DNA of 64,000 nt from Litoreibacter roseus (GTDB taxonomy: Bacteria; Pseudomonadota; Alphaproteobacteria; Rhodobacterales; Rhodobacteraceae), in contig NZ_BLJE01000001.1 in assembly GCF_009811795.1 (NCBI RefSeq), positions 186,001 through 250,000 on the forward strand. Direction: 5' to 3'. The notes under the pieces were generated by a model. It was not told the origin of the DNA. It saw nothing but the letters and a program-made list of their open reading frames with translations, and made no database searches. Position numbers and translations under genes: made by a program. Shown piece by piece: positions 42,417-51,359 of this stretch; the first letter of the stretch is position 1; each line of letters starts with the position of its first letter.

Positions 42417-44111
42417 TCAGGAAGATGGCGGCCGAGGGCGTCCTGCTTTCGGGGTCATGCCAGCGAAGCTGGAGTGTGGGCGGTGGTGGTTGAAGTCGGT
42501 GCGCCACGCCGCCACCAGATTGCGGGCATGACGTAGGCTGTCAAATAGGTGCTCATTGGGGCATTCGTTGCGCATCCTGCCATTGATGGGGAAGACCGCC
42601 CCGCTCCTGAGAGGGGACCGTATGCTGGTCCTACAGTGCAAGAGGAGCTTTCCCATGACCCCAACCACCGTTTGCCTCGATCTGGCCAAGAACGTTTTTC
42701 ACGTCCATGTCGCCGATGCGTCGGGCCACACCATTGACAGCAAGAAGCTTGCGCGGCGCGGGCTGTTGTCATTCTGGGGGGCGTGGGGCTCGAACAGTCG
42801 TGAGCTATCCTAGGCGCGTTCACGCGTTGATGGCCCATGGATCGAAGCATTGCTCGAACGACGCCGACCTATGGTCGTTGCCGTCGCCGTTGCAAACAAG
42901 TTGGCACGAGCCATATGGGCCATGCTCACGACCGGGGAGGTGTTCCGAACCGCATAGCTCCAAATCCAAAATCAACCCAGGCACAACGAGATGGCACAAC
43001 TGCAATGACAGCGTGATGGAAAATCGGCAGAGCTGAGGATCGAGAAAGCCCGGAGAGCTTTGAGCGCGGAAAAGCGCGTCCCGTTGATAAGGCCTCGATC
43101 CGCGGACACCATCAGGGCCAGCAGTCATGTTAGGGCTGCATAAACAGGCCGAATACATGAACGCACCCGCCGATGACGATCGCGATTAAAACACTTGCGC
43201 CTGCGGGGCCGTCTATAAATGAAGCTTTCAATGAACGCGTTCTGCATGGGCTTTCCTGGTGCGATGTAGTGCCAATCAACCTTGCGATCCTCTTGCCATT
43301 TGAGGATGGCGTTGCTGGTCAATTCGGTGCTGTTGTCGCTGACGACCAGATAGGGATAGCCCCGCATCTCAGCAATGCGATCTAGTTCACAGGAAACGCG
43401 CTCGCCAGACATTCCCGGCTGAAGTCATTGATGACGTTCAGAATGCGGAACCGACGTCCGCACGACAGGCTGTCAGATACGAAGTCCAAGCTCCAGCCTG
43501 GTTTGGGCCTTGGGGTATTGCAATTGGCGCTCTGGTACCCACAGCACGCTTGCGTCCGCCCCGTTTACGGACTGCTAACCCCTCTTCGCGGTAGATCCGG
43601 TACAGCTTCTTCCAGTTCACCTGCCACCTCTCTCGTTTGAGCAGGATGTGAAGCCGCCGATATCCAAACCGCCGTCGTTCAGACGATAGTTCCTTCAAGC
43701 GATCCCGCAGTTCCGTATCCGCTGACCGCTGCGACGCGCGCCGATAAACACGCGGATCAATCCCGGCCAAAGCACAGGCCCATCTCTGATTGTATCGTTT
43801 CTCTTTCATGGCCCAGCTTGCAGCTCTGCGGCGCGCACCAGGCCTCAAAAGTTCTTTCCCAACATCTCCTTGAACGTCGACACATCCATCATCTGTTCCG
43901 CCAATAGCTTCTTGAGCCTGGCATTCTCAACCTCAAGCGCCTTTAACTTCTTGGCGTCGGATACTTCCATGCCGCCATACTTGGACCGCCACTTGTAAAA
44001 CGTCGCATCACTGAAGCCATGCTTGCGCCATAGTTCCTTCGCTCCAAGACCAGCCTGATGCTCCTTCAAAATTCCAATGATTTGTTATTCACTGAAACTG
44101 CGTCTCTTCAT
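42417..44111 (-). pseudogene. IS3 family (IS407/IS51-like) insertion sequence, broken and split by an insertion
   Basis: orfA starts at 44111 (KRRSFSE, then TAA where relatives have Glu, then QIIGILKEHQAGLGAKELWR, KLKALEVENARLKKLLAEQM). orfB follows (NQRWACALAGIDPRVYRRAS, RRRFGYRRLHILLKRERWQV, KKLYRIYREEGLAVRKRGGR), shifts frame near 43440, and continues (RIAEMRGYPYLVVSDNSTEL, LKWQEDRKVDWHYIAPGKPM) to ESF at 43221. The rest of orfB (NGRMRNECPNEHLFDSLRHA, RNLVAAWRTDFNHHRPHSSF) resumes at 42584. So 636 bases were inserted inside orfB. Confidence 0.87.
42585..43220 (+). mobile_element. IS110 family element with internal deletion, nested in IS3 orfB
   Basis: Within the insertion, ATG 42655 (AGGAG upstream) begins TPTTVCLDLAKNVFHVHVAD, ASGHTIDSKKLARRGLLSFW, the N-terminus of an IS110 transposase. 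From 42841, in the same frame, follows IEALLERRRPMVVAVAVANK, LARAIWAMLTTGEVFRTA with a TAG at 42955, the usual IS110 C-terminus. About 250-300 residues between them are missing. Flanking the remnant are a short 5' end and a roughly 260-base 3' end, as in intact IS110 elements. It is a non-autonomous derivative that may once have been mobilised in trans. Confidence 0.75.
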
Positions 44112-44364
44112 CGTCTGTCTACTCGGTTGGAGAACAGGCTAACTCAAAACACCGGACATTTCAGGGGAGCAGGTCACCTGCGTTGGAAGCGTTTTTCGTG
44201 ATTGCGATGGCCTATCAGTACAGTCGTGTGTCCAGCCTGTTTGCGTCGCATTTCCCACTGGCCCTGATGAGTTCCGCAAGCAAGGTTCCTATCGGCTAAA
44301 CGACCTCAAGTGCCATGCCGTTCGACGGCGTGTCCTTACTTTTGGTAGACTTCGCTTCGCATCA

Positions 44365-44957
44365 TCACATCAAGCGTCTTGCATTTCGAGGCGGGATCAC
44401 ACGATCGGCTGCCGGTACTCTTCTCGTTTCTGCAGTAGCGCCCAGATGATCGGGGCGGACTTCTTGACCGTGTTCCCCGACGAATTTGGACTTGGCTTCT
44501 ATTCCCGTCCGCAAGATATGCCCGAACTCTCGCAAAATGCTCCGGATCATGTTCACGACCTGAGTGCGTTGTCGGACGACCAGATCGCGCGCCCGATGTA
44601 TAGCAAGCACAGCCTGCTGATCTTCGGACCCGATCTCGACAAAGCGCATGGTGGGGCGGCGCGCTGCTTCGCAGATTGCCTCCGCGTCGGCTGTATCGGT
44701 CTTCCCGCGCTTCACATATAGTTTGACATAGGTCGCCAGCATCAGGCGAACATCATGGTCAAGCTTGCGCAATTCACAGCCCCAAAGTTTGGCTCATCCG
44801 CAGCCTCCATGCCGACGACAGAGCGCGGCAATGTCTCGAAGAAGAGCAGCTTCACGCGCTTGATCTTCTTGTTGATGATCTTGCGCCCCGTTGCCGAAAC
44901 GCAGTGCACCTGAAATGCGTCCCGGGCCAAATCTAGGCCCGCGGTCTTTGCTGTCAT
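44365..44957 (-). pseudogene. IS110 family transposase fragment, frameshifted
   Basis: The N-terminus starts at 44957 (KTAGLDLARDAFQVHCVSAT, GRKIINKKIKRVKLLFFETL, SVVGMEAADEPNFGAV) and, after a shift near 44770, continues RKLDHDVRLMLATYVKLYVK, RGKTDTADAEAICEAARRPT, AVLAIHRARDLVVRQRTQVV to about 44430. The transposase C-terminus is missing. It is a different IS110 lineage from the one nested at 42585. Confidence 0.85.
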
Positions 44958-45453
44958 AGGGTGGCTCCTTTCCTAGCAGTCGATAGCAGCTGCACTTTGG
45001 CACATTCGATGCCGTTGGAGAGGAGCCATCCATCTCATTCGGTAGGGGCCGAAGTGGCAAAGTCAGCCTTCCGTATTGGCGCCTGGCGCCAATATAGGCC
45101 TCTTCTGCTAAGGCGGGAATGCCCATCCCAGGGGCTGGATGCAACGCTTACGGTCCAGAGCCGGTGGGGGGTGGCCAAAGTAGGCTTGGTTGAGCGCTCA
45201 CGTTCATCACGAGCAGTCGTGCGTTGAGGTATTAAGTGAGGTACGAAAATCTGAACGCAAAAAAATGCTAAATTATATCAAAATGATTTACATGGCGGAC
45301 ACAGCTCCGCCACTCTAACGCGTCTATGCGTTTCCTCAGCTTAGCAGGCCCATATCAAAAATTCCGGTGAGACATCGACCCACGCAAAAGCGCCCCGACC
45401 CAAAACTGAGCCGAGGCGTTCTGTTTTTCACGGCGGCTGGCGTGCCGATCAAT
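44958..45453. other. Intergenic stretch between the IS cluster and the SDR gene
   Basis: No gene is supported in these 496 bases. It contains a small hairpin (TGGCGGA 45293-45299 with TCCGCCA 45306-45312) and the terminator at 45391. The part next to the IS110 fragment (44958-45200) may be its left terminal region. Confidence 0.5.
45391..45418 (-). terminator. Rho-independent terminator of the SDR gene
   Basis: On the minus strand CGCCTCGGC pairs with GGTCGGGGCG across a nine-base loop and is followed by CTTTTG; nine pairs with two G-U. It lies 36 bases after the SDR stop. The plus-strand side ends in TTCTGTTTTT, so it may work in both directions. Confidence 0.65.
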
Positions 45454-46314
45454 TTACCGGGTAAGGTATCCACCGTTGACGAACACAGTCTGGCCGTTGG
45501 TCCATTGTCCCTCCGGTAAGGCCAATGCTGCGACTGCCGGAACCACGTCTGCAACTGTACCAAGCCGACCCTCGACTGCGAGACCGCTCGCATATGCAAC
45601 CGATTGCGGCGTTTCAGCAGCATGGAAAAAGGGCGTGTCGATTGGGCCTGGTGCGATGTTATTTACTGTGATCCGGCGAGCGCCCAGTTCCTTTGCCAGC
45701 ATACGCGTAAATTCCTCGACTGGAGCTTTTGTGCCGCTATACCCGGCGTAGCCCGGTGCCGCACCGGCGGTCAGCGATGTGCCGATCGCGATGATGCGAC
45801 CACCGTCCCGCAACCGGCGCGCACCTTCCCGCATGGCGTAGAACGTGGTTTTCGTATTGGCGTTCAAAAGCTCTTCGAATTCAGCGTCGGTGAACTCGGC
45901 AACGGGTTTCTTGATGATTTTACCCGCTGTATGAACCAAAATGTCCGCACCGCCGAACTCGGTTTCGGCCAAATCGAACATGGCTTTGACGTTGGCGCTG
46001 TCGCCTAGATCACCGTGGATCAGCGCGGCCCGGCGACCGGTGGCTCGGACCAGTTCGGCGGTCTCTTCAGCCTCGGCGCGGGTCTCGGTGCGATGGTAGT
46101 GCACGACGACGTCGGCACCCATCTGCGCCAAGCGCTCGGCAAAGCCGCGGCCAAGATTATTACGCGCACCCGTGACGATGGCAACCTTGCCGGCAAGCGG
46201 GCCTGAACTGGCAGTCTGGGCATGGGCGGCGGCGCCCGCGGCTGCAGTAGCTGCACCAGCAGCAACAAGGCCCCGCATCATGGTGCGGCGGGAGGGGTTC
46301 TGGATATCGGTCAT
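45454..46314 (-). CDS. SDR family oxidoreductase with Tat signal
   Basis: A 286-residue protein whose first 33 residues form a Tat signal (SRRTMMRGLVAAGAATAAAG, then AAAHAQ). The SDR part has the nucleotide loop VTGARNNLGRG, the HGDLGDSANVKAMF segment, the strand NNIAPGPIDTPFF, and the Y-x-x-x-K active site in GYSGTKAPVEEF. Periplasmic SDRs are unusual, since NAD(P) is mostly cytoplasmic; some roseobacter and other enzymes of this kind keep a Tat signal and may export the bound cofactor. It follows a 45-residue exported peptide gene on the same strand and a divergent LysR gene. Confidence 0.85.
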   Translation of the reverse strand: MTDIQNPSRRTMMRGLVAAGAATAAAGAAAHAQTASSGPLAGKVAIVTGARNNLGRGFAERLAQMGADVVVHYHRTETRAEAEETAELVRATGRRAALIHGDLGDSANVKAMFDLAETEFGGADILVHTAGKIIKKPVAEFTDAEFEELLNANTKTTFYAMREGARRLRDGGRIIAIGTSLTAGAAPGYAGYSGTKAPVEEFTRMLAKELGARRITVNNIAPGPIDTPFFHAAETPQSVAYASGLAVEGRLGTVADVVPAVAALALPEGQWTNGQTVFVNGGYLTR

Positions 46315-46361
46315 GTCTTTCGTCCTTTCAGGTGAAGTCAGGGTTTGATGGGGAAGGCTGT

Positions 46362-46499
46362 TCAGTCGGCCATCATGGCTTCGATTTCAGCCAGCCGCTC
46401 AGGTGTGAACTTCGTGTTCTCTTGAGCATTGAAGGGTCCGAAGAGGCCGCCCAGTGTGAGGGCGAAGGCGAAAACGGCTGGGGCAAGTGTGATCTGCAT
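46362..46499 (-). CDS. Small exported peptide
   Basis: A 45-residue product with a signal sequence (MQITLAPAVFAFALTLGGLF, ending GPFNA) and a short mature part (QENTKFTPERLAEIEAMMAD). GGAGACCAGAG just before the ATG at 46499 is a plausible ribosome binding site; an ATG at 46514 is the alternative. It lies 47 bases upstream of the SDR gene and is divergent from the LysR gene. Its role is unknown. Confidence 0.5.
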   Translation of the reverse strand: MQITLAPAVFAFALTLGGLFGPFNAQENTKFTPERLAEIEAMMAD

Positions 46500-46602
46500 C
46501 TCTCTGGTCTCCATTTGTTGTTTCGATGAAAGGAATATGGACGTTGCGCTAAACTGTTGGTATTCACGGAATTGACCAATCAGAATTGCGAAAAACGCAT
46601 CA

Positions 46603-47481
46603 ATGGAAGATGACGATCTTTTTCTGGCGGTGGTGGATGGCGGCAGCTTCCGCTCTGCCGCAATAGCCTCTGGTCTCGATCCCAGCCGGGTCAGCCGCCG
46701 GATCGCGGCGTTGGAAGGTCGGCTTGGCGTTAAGCTGTTGAACCGGACAACTCGTGCGTCGTCCCCGACCGAGGCAGGCGCCCGATATGCCGAGGGCGTG
46801 CGTCGGCTCGGACAGGCCCGCGCCGCGCTGCTGGCAGAGGTCACAAGTGGGAAAGATGTGCCGCGCGGGCGGCTGCGGGTCGCCGCGCCGGTGGACTTCG
46901 GAGCGCGCTTCGTTGCGCCCGTGCTGTCGGATATGTCGGCAGCCCATCCTGATCTCGTGGTTGATCTGCGGCTTGGGTCCGGTTTTGCGGACCTGTTGGC
47001 AGAGGGCATAGATGTCGCAATCCGGATCGGACGGCTTCCTGACAGCGCTTTGACCGCGCGCAGGGTGGGGCTGTCCCGTCGGGTGCTGGTGGCTGCGCCC
47101 GAGTTGGCGGCCTGCGTGTCGTCTCCAAACGACTTGACGCAGATTGACATGGTGTCCTACCGACCCGGTGCAACAGAGGTCACGGCAGGCTTCGACTTTC
47201 ACGGCACCCGTTACGAGATCCGTATGCCAAGTCGGTTGGGCGTCAACTCCATGTCAGCGGTACGGGCGATGGTGCTGGCCGGGCTTGGGGCGCATTTGGG
47301 CCCGGACTGGGCATTCGGAGAAGACATCAAGGCTGGGCGTCTCGCGCGCCTGCTGCCGGACGCATCGTTTGACGCGTTTCCCGTCCATGCTGTCTGGTCA
47401 CCAACCCCGTTTCAACCCGCGGCTTCCCGCACCTTCGTGTCATCCATCGCGGAGGCGCTGCGGAGTGCGGGGCTATCGTGA
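46603..47481 (+). CDS. LysR family transcriptional regulator
   Basis: The 292-residue protein has the LysR HTH (DLFLAVVDGGSFRSAAIASG, LDPSRVSRRIAALEGRLGVK) and an effector domain (GRLRVAAPVDFGARFVAPVL, GIDVAIRIGRLPDSALTARR, VNSMSAVRAMVLAGLGAHLG) of the CrgA/AaeR-like subgroup. It is divergent from the small peptide and SDR genes with about 100 bases between, so it probably controls them. The intergenic region contains ATTGCG-aaaaa-CGCAT shortly before the start, which could be part of a LysR site. Confidence 0.92.
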   Translation: MEDDDLFLAVVDGGSFRSAAIASGLDPSRVSRRIAALEGRLGVKLLNRTTRASSPTEAGARYAEGVRRLGQARAALLAEVTSGKDVPRGRLRVAAPVDFGARFVAPVLSDMSAAHPDLVVDLRLGSGFADLLAEGIDVAIRIGRLPDSALTARRVGLSRRVLVAAPELAACVSSPNDLTQIDMVSYRPGATEVTAGFDFHGTRYEIRMPSRLGVNSMSAVRAMVLAGLGAHLGPDWAFGEDIKAGRLARLLPDASFDAFPVHAVWSPTPFQPAASRTFVSSIAEALRSAGLS

Positions 47482-47496
47482 TGGATAATGGCTTGC

Positions 47497-48366
47497 TCAA
47501 TCAGGCGCTGTCTTGGACTTTTGGTATACTATCAGTGACCCAAAGCCTGACGTCGCGATCAAAAAGAGGCCTATGAGTGCGTACATGTCTGGCCAATCTC
47601 CGAAAACAACGAACCCCAACACAGTTGCGGAAAGAAGTTGGCTGTACACGAGAGGTGCAATCAGGCTGGCCTCTGCCGTTTTGTTTGCCAAAACAAGTAA
47701 GTAGTTCCCAAAGGCGGAGCCAAGGGCGCTGACCAAGATGAGCGCAGTCACATTCAAGTCAATCTCAGGCAGGCCAGCGGTAAGGCCAAGCGGGGCCAAG
47801 ATCGCAGAACCGATCAAAAGCTGCGACAGGAGTAGAAATCGTGGTCGATGGTCGCGCGCTATTGTGCGGGTCATGGTGAGATACGCGCCGTAAAATCCAC
47901 CCGCCAAGAGGGCGAAGATCATTCCAGAAGATATTCCGAACCCTGGTTTCACAACAAGCATGACCCCTGCAAAGCCCACCGCCAGCAAGGCGGTCCTGTC
48001 GCGCGACGGGGTTTCTCTTAAAAACACAATTGCGAGGACATATGAGACGACCGGGCCGATAAAAAACGCCCCAAACACATTCGCGATCGGCTCTGTCCTG
48101 AGGGCCGTGAGGATGCAAGAAATTCCGCCTGCGATGAAGAGCGCCCTGACAAGAACGCGCCAATCGAGCAGGCTTGGCAGTTCGTTTCGGGTCAGCCCGC
48201 TGATTGGCAGTAGGATTAAGGCCGCGAGAGCAAAACGGGACCAAGCAACAAATACCGGTTCAACGCCCTTGCCGGTGAGCAGCTTGCCCGCCGTGTCGCC
48301 GATCACCACAAGCGTCACAGCACAGAAAACCAATGCGGCCAAGCCCAACAGCTCCGAAAACTTCAT
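47497..48366 (-). CDS. EamA family (drug/metabolite) transporter
   Basis: A 289-residue protein with ten hydrophobic helices and the two EamA repeats. Repeat 1 starts LLGLAALVFCAVTLVVIGDT and repeat 2 GISSGMIFALLAGGFYGAYL. AVFLRETPSRDRTALLAVGF and the last helix followed by VYQKSKTAPD complete the fold. It exports or imports small metabolites; the substrate is unknown. AAGGG lies 10 bases before the ATG at 48366, which begins with the first helix; the frame is open to 48435. Confidence 0.85.
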   Translation of the reverse strand: MKFSELLGLAALVFCAVTLVVIGDTAGKLLTGKGVEPVFVAWSRFALAALILLPISGLTRNELPSLLDWRVLVRALFIAGGISCILTALRTEPIANVFGAFFIGPVVSYVLAIVFLRETPSRDRTALLAVGFAGVMLVVKPGFGISSGMIFALLAGGFYGAYLTMTRTIARDHRPRFLLLSQLLIGSAILAPLGLTAGLPEIDLNVTALILVSALGSAFGNYLLVLANKTAEASLIAPLVYSQLLSATVLGFVVFGDWPDMYALIGLFLIATSGFGSLIVYQKSKTAPD

Positions 48367-48499
48367 ACAATTGTACCCTTGTGGCACCGGCTTTCGTGCC
48401 GCGTTCGCCGATCTCTGCTGCTTGACCTGTGTCACTCACATGACCGCACCTATCTGCAGCGTCAGCCGCAGCCGTTGTCTGAAAGCACCACCTACTTGT

Positions 48500-49108
48500 C
48501 TAGATCAAACCCGCTGATCTTGCGAACGGGTCGTTGGTTGGATCTTGGTTCCAGCAGTATTCTGAACCCGTAGCGGTCTCTTGCGCCATCTCTGGTTTGT
48601 ACAAATCGGCGAGTGTTGCCAGTGTCATGTCTATTCCCGCAGAAACACCGGAAGATGTGAAAAACTTCCCGTCCTGAACCCATCTCGCTTGCTTGACCCA
48701 ATCCACGCCGGGCGCAAGGTGGACCGTTTCATTGAAGTCCAACTTATTGGTCGTCGCCCGGCGGCCGTCCAGCAAGCCGGTCATGCCCAAAAGTATGGTC
48801 CCGGTGCAGACCGCCATAACGCGTTCGGCGTGATCCGAGACATCTCTGATCCATTGCAAAAGCGTTTCGTCTTTCGCCTCGATCAATGCGCTGTCGCCCC
48901 CCGGGATCAGGAGCAGGTCGTAAGACGTTTGTGAAGACAAAAGGTTGTCGGGGATGATCTGTTGCCCATGTCTGGAGGCAACAGGGCCGGGCGCTTTGGC
49001 GACCGTGATGATGTCTATCTCGTAGGCCGGGTCGCCGAGCATCTCGATAGGTCCGAAAAAATCCAGCGTTTGGAAGCCGGGGAAAACCAGCGCAGCAAGT
49101 GTTCTCAT
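48500..49108 (-). CDS. DJ-1/PfpI family protein
   Basis: The 202-residue protein has the DJ-1/ThiJ fold: TLAALVFPGFQTLDFFGPIE, YDLLLIPGGDSALI, and the nucleophile elbow RVMAVCTGTILLGMTGLLDG with Cys100, then GRRATTNKLDFNETVHLAPG and SAGIDMTLATLADLY. It belongs to the subgroup annotated as isonitrile hydratase-like or AraC-type-domain relatives without DNA binding; the substrate is not known. A paralogous fragment lies at 28763-29098. It follows the transporter gene by 133 bases and faces away from the PAS-LuxR regulator. Confidence 0.88.
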   Translation of the reverse strand: MRTLAALVFPGFQTLDFFGPIEMLGDPAYEIDIITVAKAPGPVASRHGQQIIPDNLLSSQTSYDLLLIPGGDSALIEAKDETLLQWIRDVSDHAERVMAVCTGTILLGMTGLLDGRRATTNKLDFNETVHLAPGVDWVKQARWVQDGKFFTSSGVSAGIDMTLATLADLYKPEMAQETATGSEYCWNQDPTNDPFARSAGLI

Positions 49109-49428
49109 ATCAGAGCCTTTTCAAAGGGTGGGACGTTGCTTGGTGTCTTTCATGCTGTCGCATTCGGATCTGACATGAATGATTACATGACCTCGATTTG
49201 TACCGGACCTTTTGATTGCGGTGAAGATCAGAGGCGGGTTTGTTTCATCGTCTATGCGAATACCGCATCTCTTTGATACCCCGACACGTTTTAAATCTTC
49301 ACGTGGGCGCGCAAAGGTGATGCATCAAACAAAGTATTTTGCCGTTGCATCCTCTTGAATTTGGGCCTCGGAGCGTGAGCATTGCGCCAAGTGACGGTTG
49401 AAACCCATATTAGCGTCTCTCTTGTACG
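49109..49428. other. Intergenic stretch without a recognised gene
   Basis: The 320 bases between the DJ-1 gene start and the PAS-LuxR stop show no supported coding frame. It marks the end of the accessory region; intact operons follow. Confidence 0.5.
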
Positions 49429-50298
49429 TCAGCCAAAGCACATGCGGGAGGCATCTGTCCTATTGCGTGCTCCTGTGCGTTTTAGGATCGCAGAAATGTG
49501 TAATTTGACCGTTCCAACCGTAATTGATAGGGCGTCCGCTATTTCGGTATTTGACGCGCCAGCGTGGACCATCTGCATGATCTCCAACTGCCGCGTCGTC
49601 AGAGCCCGTTTTGCGGCGGTGCGGGTGGTGTGTTCGCGGTCTTTCTGAGCCGGGCTTGCCTCGACCAGCGCACGGGCGGCTGAGAGTGCTTTGGTAAATG
49701 CTTCAAAGCTGCGCTTCACCTCTGCCGCCTGGGAGGATAACCCGGCAGGTCCACTTTCTTCGGTGACAACCAGATTTTCGATGGCGCTAGTCAGCGCATG
49801 AAGCGGTGCTGCCATATCTTGCGCGGCAATTGCGGCGTAGCGGCTCCCTGACACCTCATTGCGCTTTGCGTCCTGTAGAGCTCGCTCAAGTGCTTGCAGT
49901 GCTTCGCGCCGGTCGGTCACATCCAGAGCAACGCCGTCCCAAATAACAGTGCCGTCCCTCAGACGCCGGGGTTGGCCAAGCGAGCGCACCCATTTGTATC
50001 CACCACCGGGAAGAACCACGCGCACTTCCTCGTCCAAAGTGGAGAGCTCTGCTGAGGATCGCTCCAGAGCTCTCACAAAGCGCGGGCGATCGTCTTCGTG
50101 TATCCAGGCATGATCCACCGCATCCTCGGCCAACAGTACAGCAGGATCTAGCCCGAAAGCTGCCTGAACTTCGTCGCTGACATAGGTGTAGCGATATTTA
50201 CCATCCGGCGTACGCATACGCTGCATCGTATGTCCCGGAAACGCGCCCCCAAGCAGGGTCGTGACGTTATGAACGGGCAAGAATGGAAGGTTAGACAT
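49429..50298 (-). CDS. PAS-LuxR transcriptional regulator
   Basis: A 289-residue protein with an N-terminal PAS domain of the PAS fold 3 type (YRYTYVSDEVQAAFGLDPAV, WIHEDDRPRFVRALE, WVRSLGQPRRLRDGTVIWDG, DVTDRREALQALE), a coiled helix region (about 125-220) and a LuxR HTH at the end (KRALTTRQLEIMQMVHAGAS, NTEIADALSITVGTVKLHIS). It has no receiver domain and so senses through PAS. It is divergent from the BKACE operon, with an ATATATCT-aa-AGATATAT palindrome over the start region, and is the obvious regulator of that operon. Start at 50298 rather than 50334, because the latter adds nothing of the PAS fold. Confidence 0.85.
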   Translation of the reverse strand: MSNLPFLPVHNVTTLLGGAFPGHTMQRMRTPDGKYRYTYVSDEVQAAFGLDPAVLLAEDAVDHAWIHEDDRPRFVRALERSSAELSTLDEEVRVVLPGGGYKWVRSLGQPRRLRDGTVIWDGVALDVTDRREALQALERALQDAKRNEVSGSRYAAIAAQDMAAPLHALTSAIENLVVTEESGPAGLSSQAAEVKRSFEAFTKALSAARALVEASPAQKDREHTTRTAAKRALTTRQLEIMQMVHAGASNTEIADALSITVGTVKLHISAILKRTGARNRTDASRMCFG

Positions 50299-50314
50299 AT
50301 ATCTAAAGATATAT
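50297..50314. promoter_or_regulatory. Perfect palindrome at the PAS-LuxR start
   Basis: ATATATCT (50297-50304), AA, AGATATAT (50307-50314). The site overlaps the start codon of the regulator gene and lies 114 bases before the BKACE gene start, so it could be an autoregulatory site. Confidence 0.45.
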
Positions 50315-50428
50315 TTTAGCATCAAAATTAGCAATAGGTATATAACTTTTTGTGTTCAGAGGAGTGATTCTGCCCTATGCATGTTTCAACCGCAGCCAGA
50401 AAACTGGCGCATCCGGGAGGAAACAAAC

Positions 50429-51328
50429 TTGGACAAGATTATTATCGAGGCGCGCGTGAACGAGCTCGCGACGCGCCGCGGTAACCCGAATGTGCCGTTC
50501 CTGCCGCGCGAGATCATTGCAGATGCAAAAGCGTGCTATGAGGCTGGAGCGTCCGTTTTTCACTATCATGGTCGGAAAGATGACGGGGCGCCCGATCATG
50601 CACCCGAATTCTACCTGGAAACCAACGCTGGAATTCGCGCACAGTCCAATATCCTGATCCATCCGACCCTTGGTTATGTCGCCAATGACGCTGACGCAAA
50701 GGAACGGTTTGCGGCAGTGGATGCGATGATGAGGTCTGCGGAAACCGCACCAGATTTTGCTCCAATGGACTGCGGCAGCGTCAATGTCGATTGGTGGAAC
50801 CCCGAAACTGAACGCTACGATACGACGGACCTGATCTATAAGAATTCGACCGAGACGCTGATGTATTTTGCGGATCGGATAGATCGGTACGGTCTGAAGC
50901 CCTATCTTGTCAGTTGGAACGTCAGCTTTACCCGCCAGATTGAGCAATTTCTGAGAATGGGTGTGCTCTTTGGCCCTGCCTATATTTGCTTCTGTATGAC
51001 TGACGAGATCATCTTCGCAGGTCATCCAGGCACACAGGCGGGGTTGGACGCACATACAGCCTTCTTGCCGAAAGATTTTCAAACGGTCTGGACGGTCGTC
51101 AATTATAAGGGCGATCTGTTTCAACTGACTGAAAGAATTATCCGGCAGGGCGGCCATATCTCCATCGGGCTGGGCGACTACGCCTACATGGATGGCACGC
51201 GACCCATGACAAATGCTGAAGTGATCGAAAAGGTCGTTGCTCAGGCCCGGAAACTGGGCCGCGAGCCTGCGAGCGTCGAAGAGACGCGAAAGATACTCCA
51301 AATGCCAAATCTAAAAATAGCGGACTAA
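50429..51328 (+). CDS. BKACE family beta-keto acid cleavage enzyme
   Basis: A 299-residue TIM-barrel enzyme of the BKACE (3-keto-5-aminohexanoate cleavage) family, which condenses a beta-keto acid with acetyl-CoA to give acetoacetate and an acyl-CoA. The metal-binding pair is His45-x-His47 in SVFHYHGRKDD, with Glu12 near the start (EARVNEL) and later IRQGGHISIGLGDYAYMDG. I choose TTG 50429 as start because GGGAGG lies 8 bases upstream and family members start close to this point; the ATG at 50381 would add 16 unrelated residues and has no ribosome binding site. It is the first gene of the TRAP/E1/RidA/aldolase operon. Confidence 0.85.
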   Translation: MDKIIIEARVNELATRRGNPNVPFLPREIIADAKACYEAGASVFHYHGRKDDGAPDHAPEFYLETNAGIRAQSNILIHPTLGYVANDADAKERFAAVDAMMRSAETAPDFAPMDCGSVNVDWWNPETERYDTTDLIYKNSTETLMYFADRIDRYGLKPYLVSWNVSFTRQIEQFLRMGVLFGPAYICFCMTDEIIFAGHPGTQAGLDAHTAFLPKDFQTVWTVVNYKGDLFQLTERIIRQGGHISIGLGDYAYMDGTRPMTNAEVIEKVVAQARKLGREPASVEETRKILQMPNLKIAD

Positions 51329-51359
51329 GCCGCAAAACACGTTCATGGGAGGAAAAACA

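Noticed and set aside
44190-44300. Plus-strand peptide resembling an EamA transporter piece (AFFVIAMAYQYSRVSSLF).
   Set aside because: Only about 18 residues look familiar and they lack neighbours in the same frame; too short to support a gene remnant.
45293-45314. CTCCGCCACT at 45305 matches ten bases at the tRNA-Ser 3' end and might be an attR site.
   Set aside because: The match is short, and the bases are explained by a local hairpin (TGGCGGA/TCCGCCA). The bases before it do not match the tRNA.
46504-47150. Long minus-strand frame across the LysR gene.
   Set aside because: It is the shadow of the LysR gene; only its last 45 codons, beyond the LysR start, make a separate plausible small gene.
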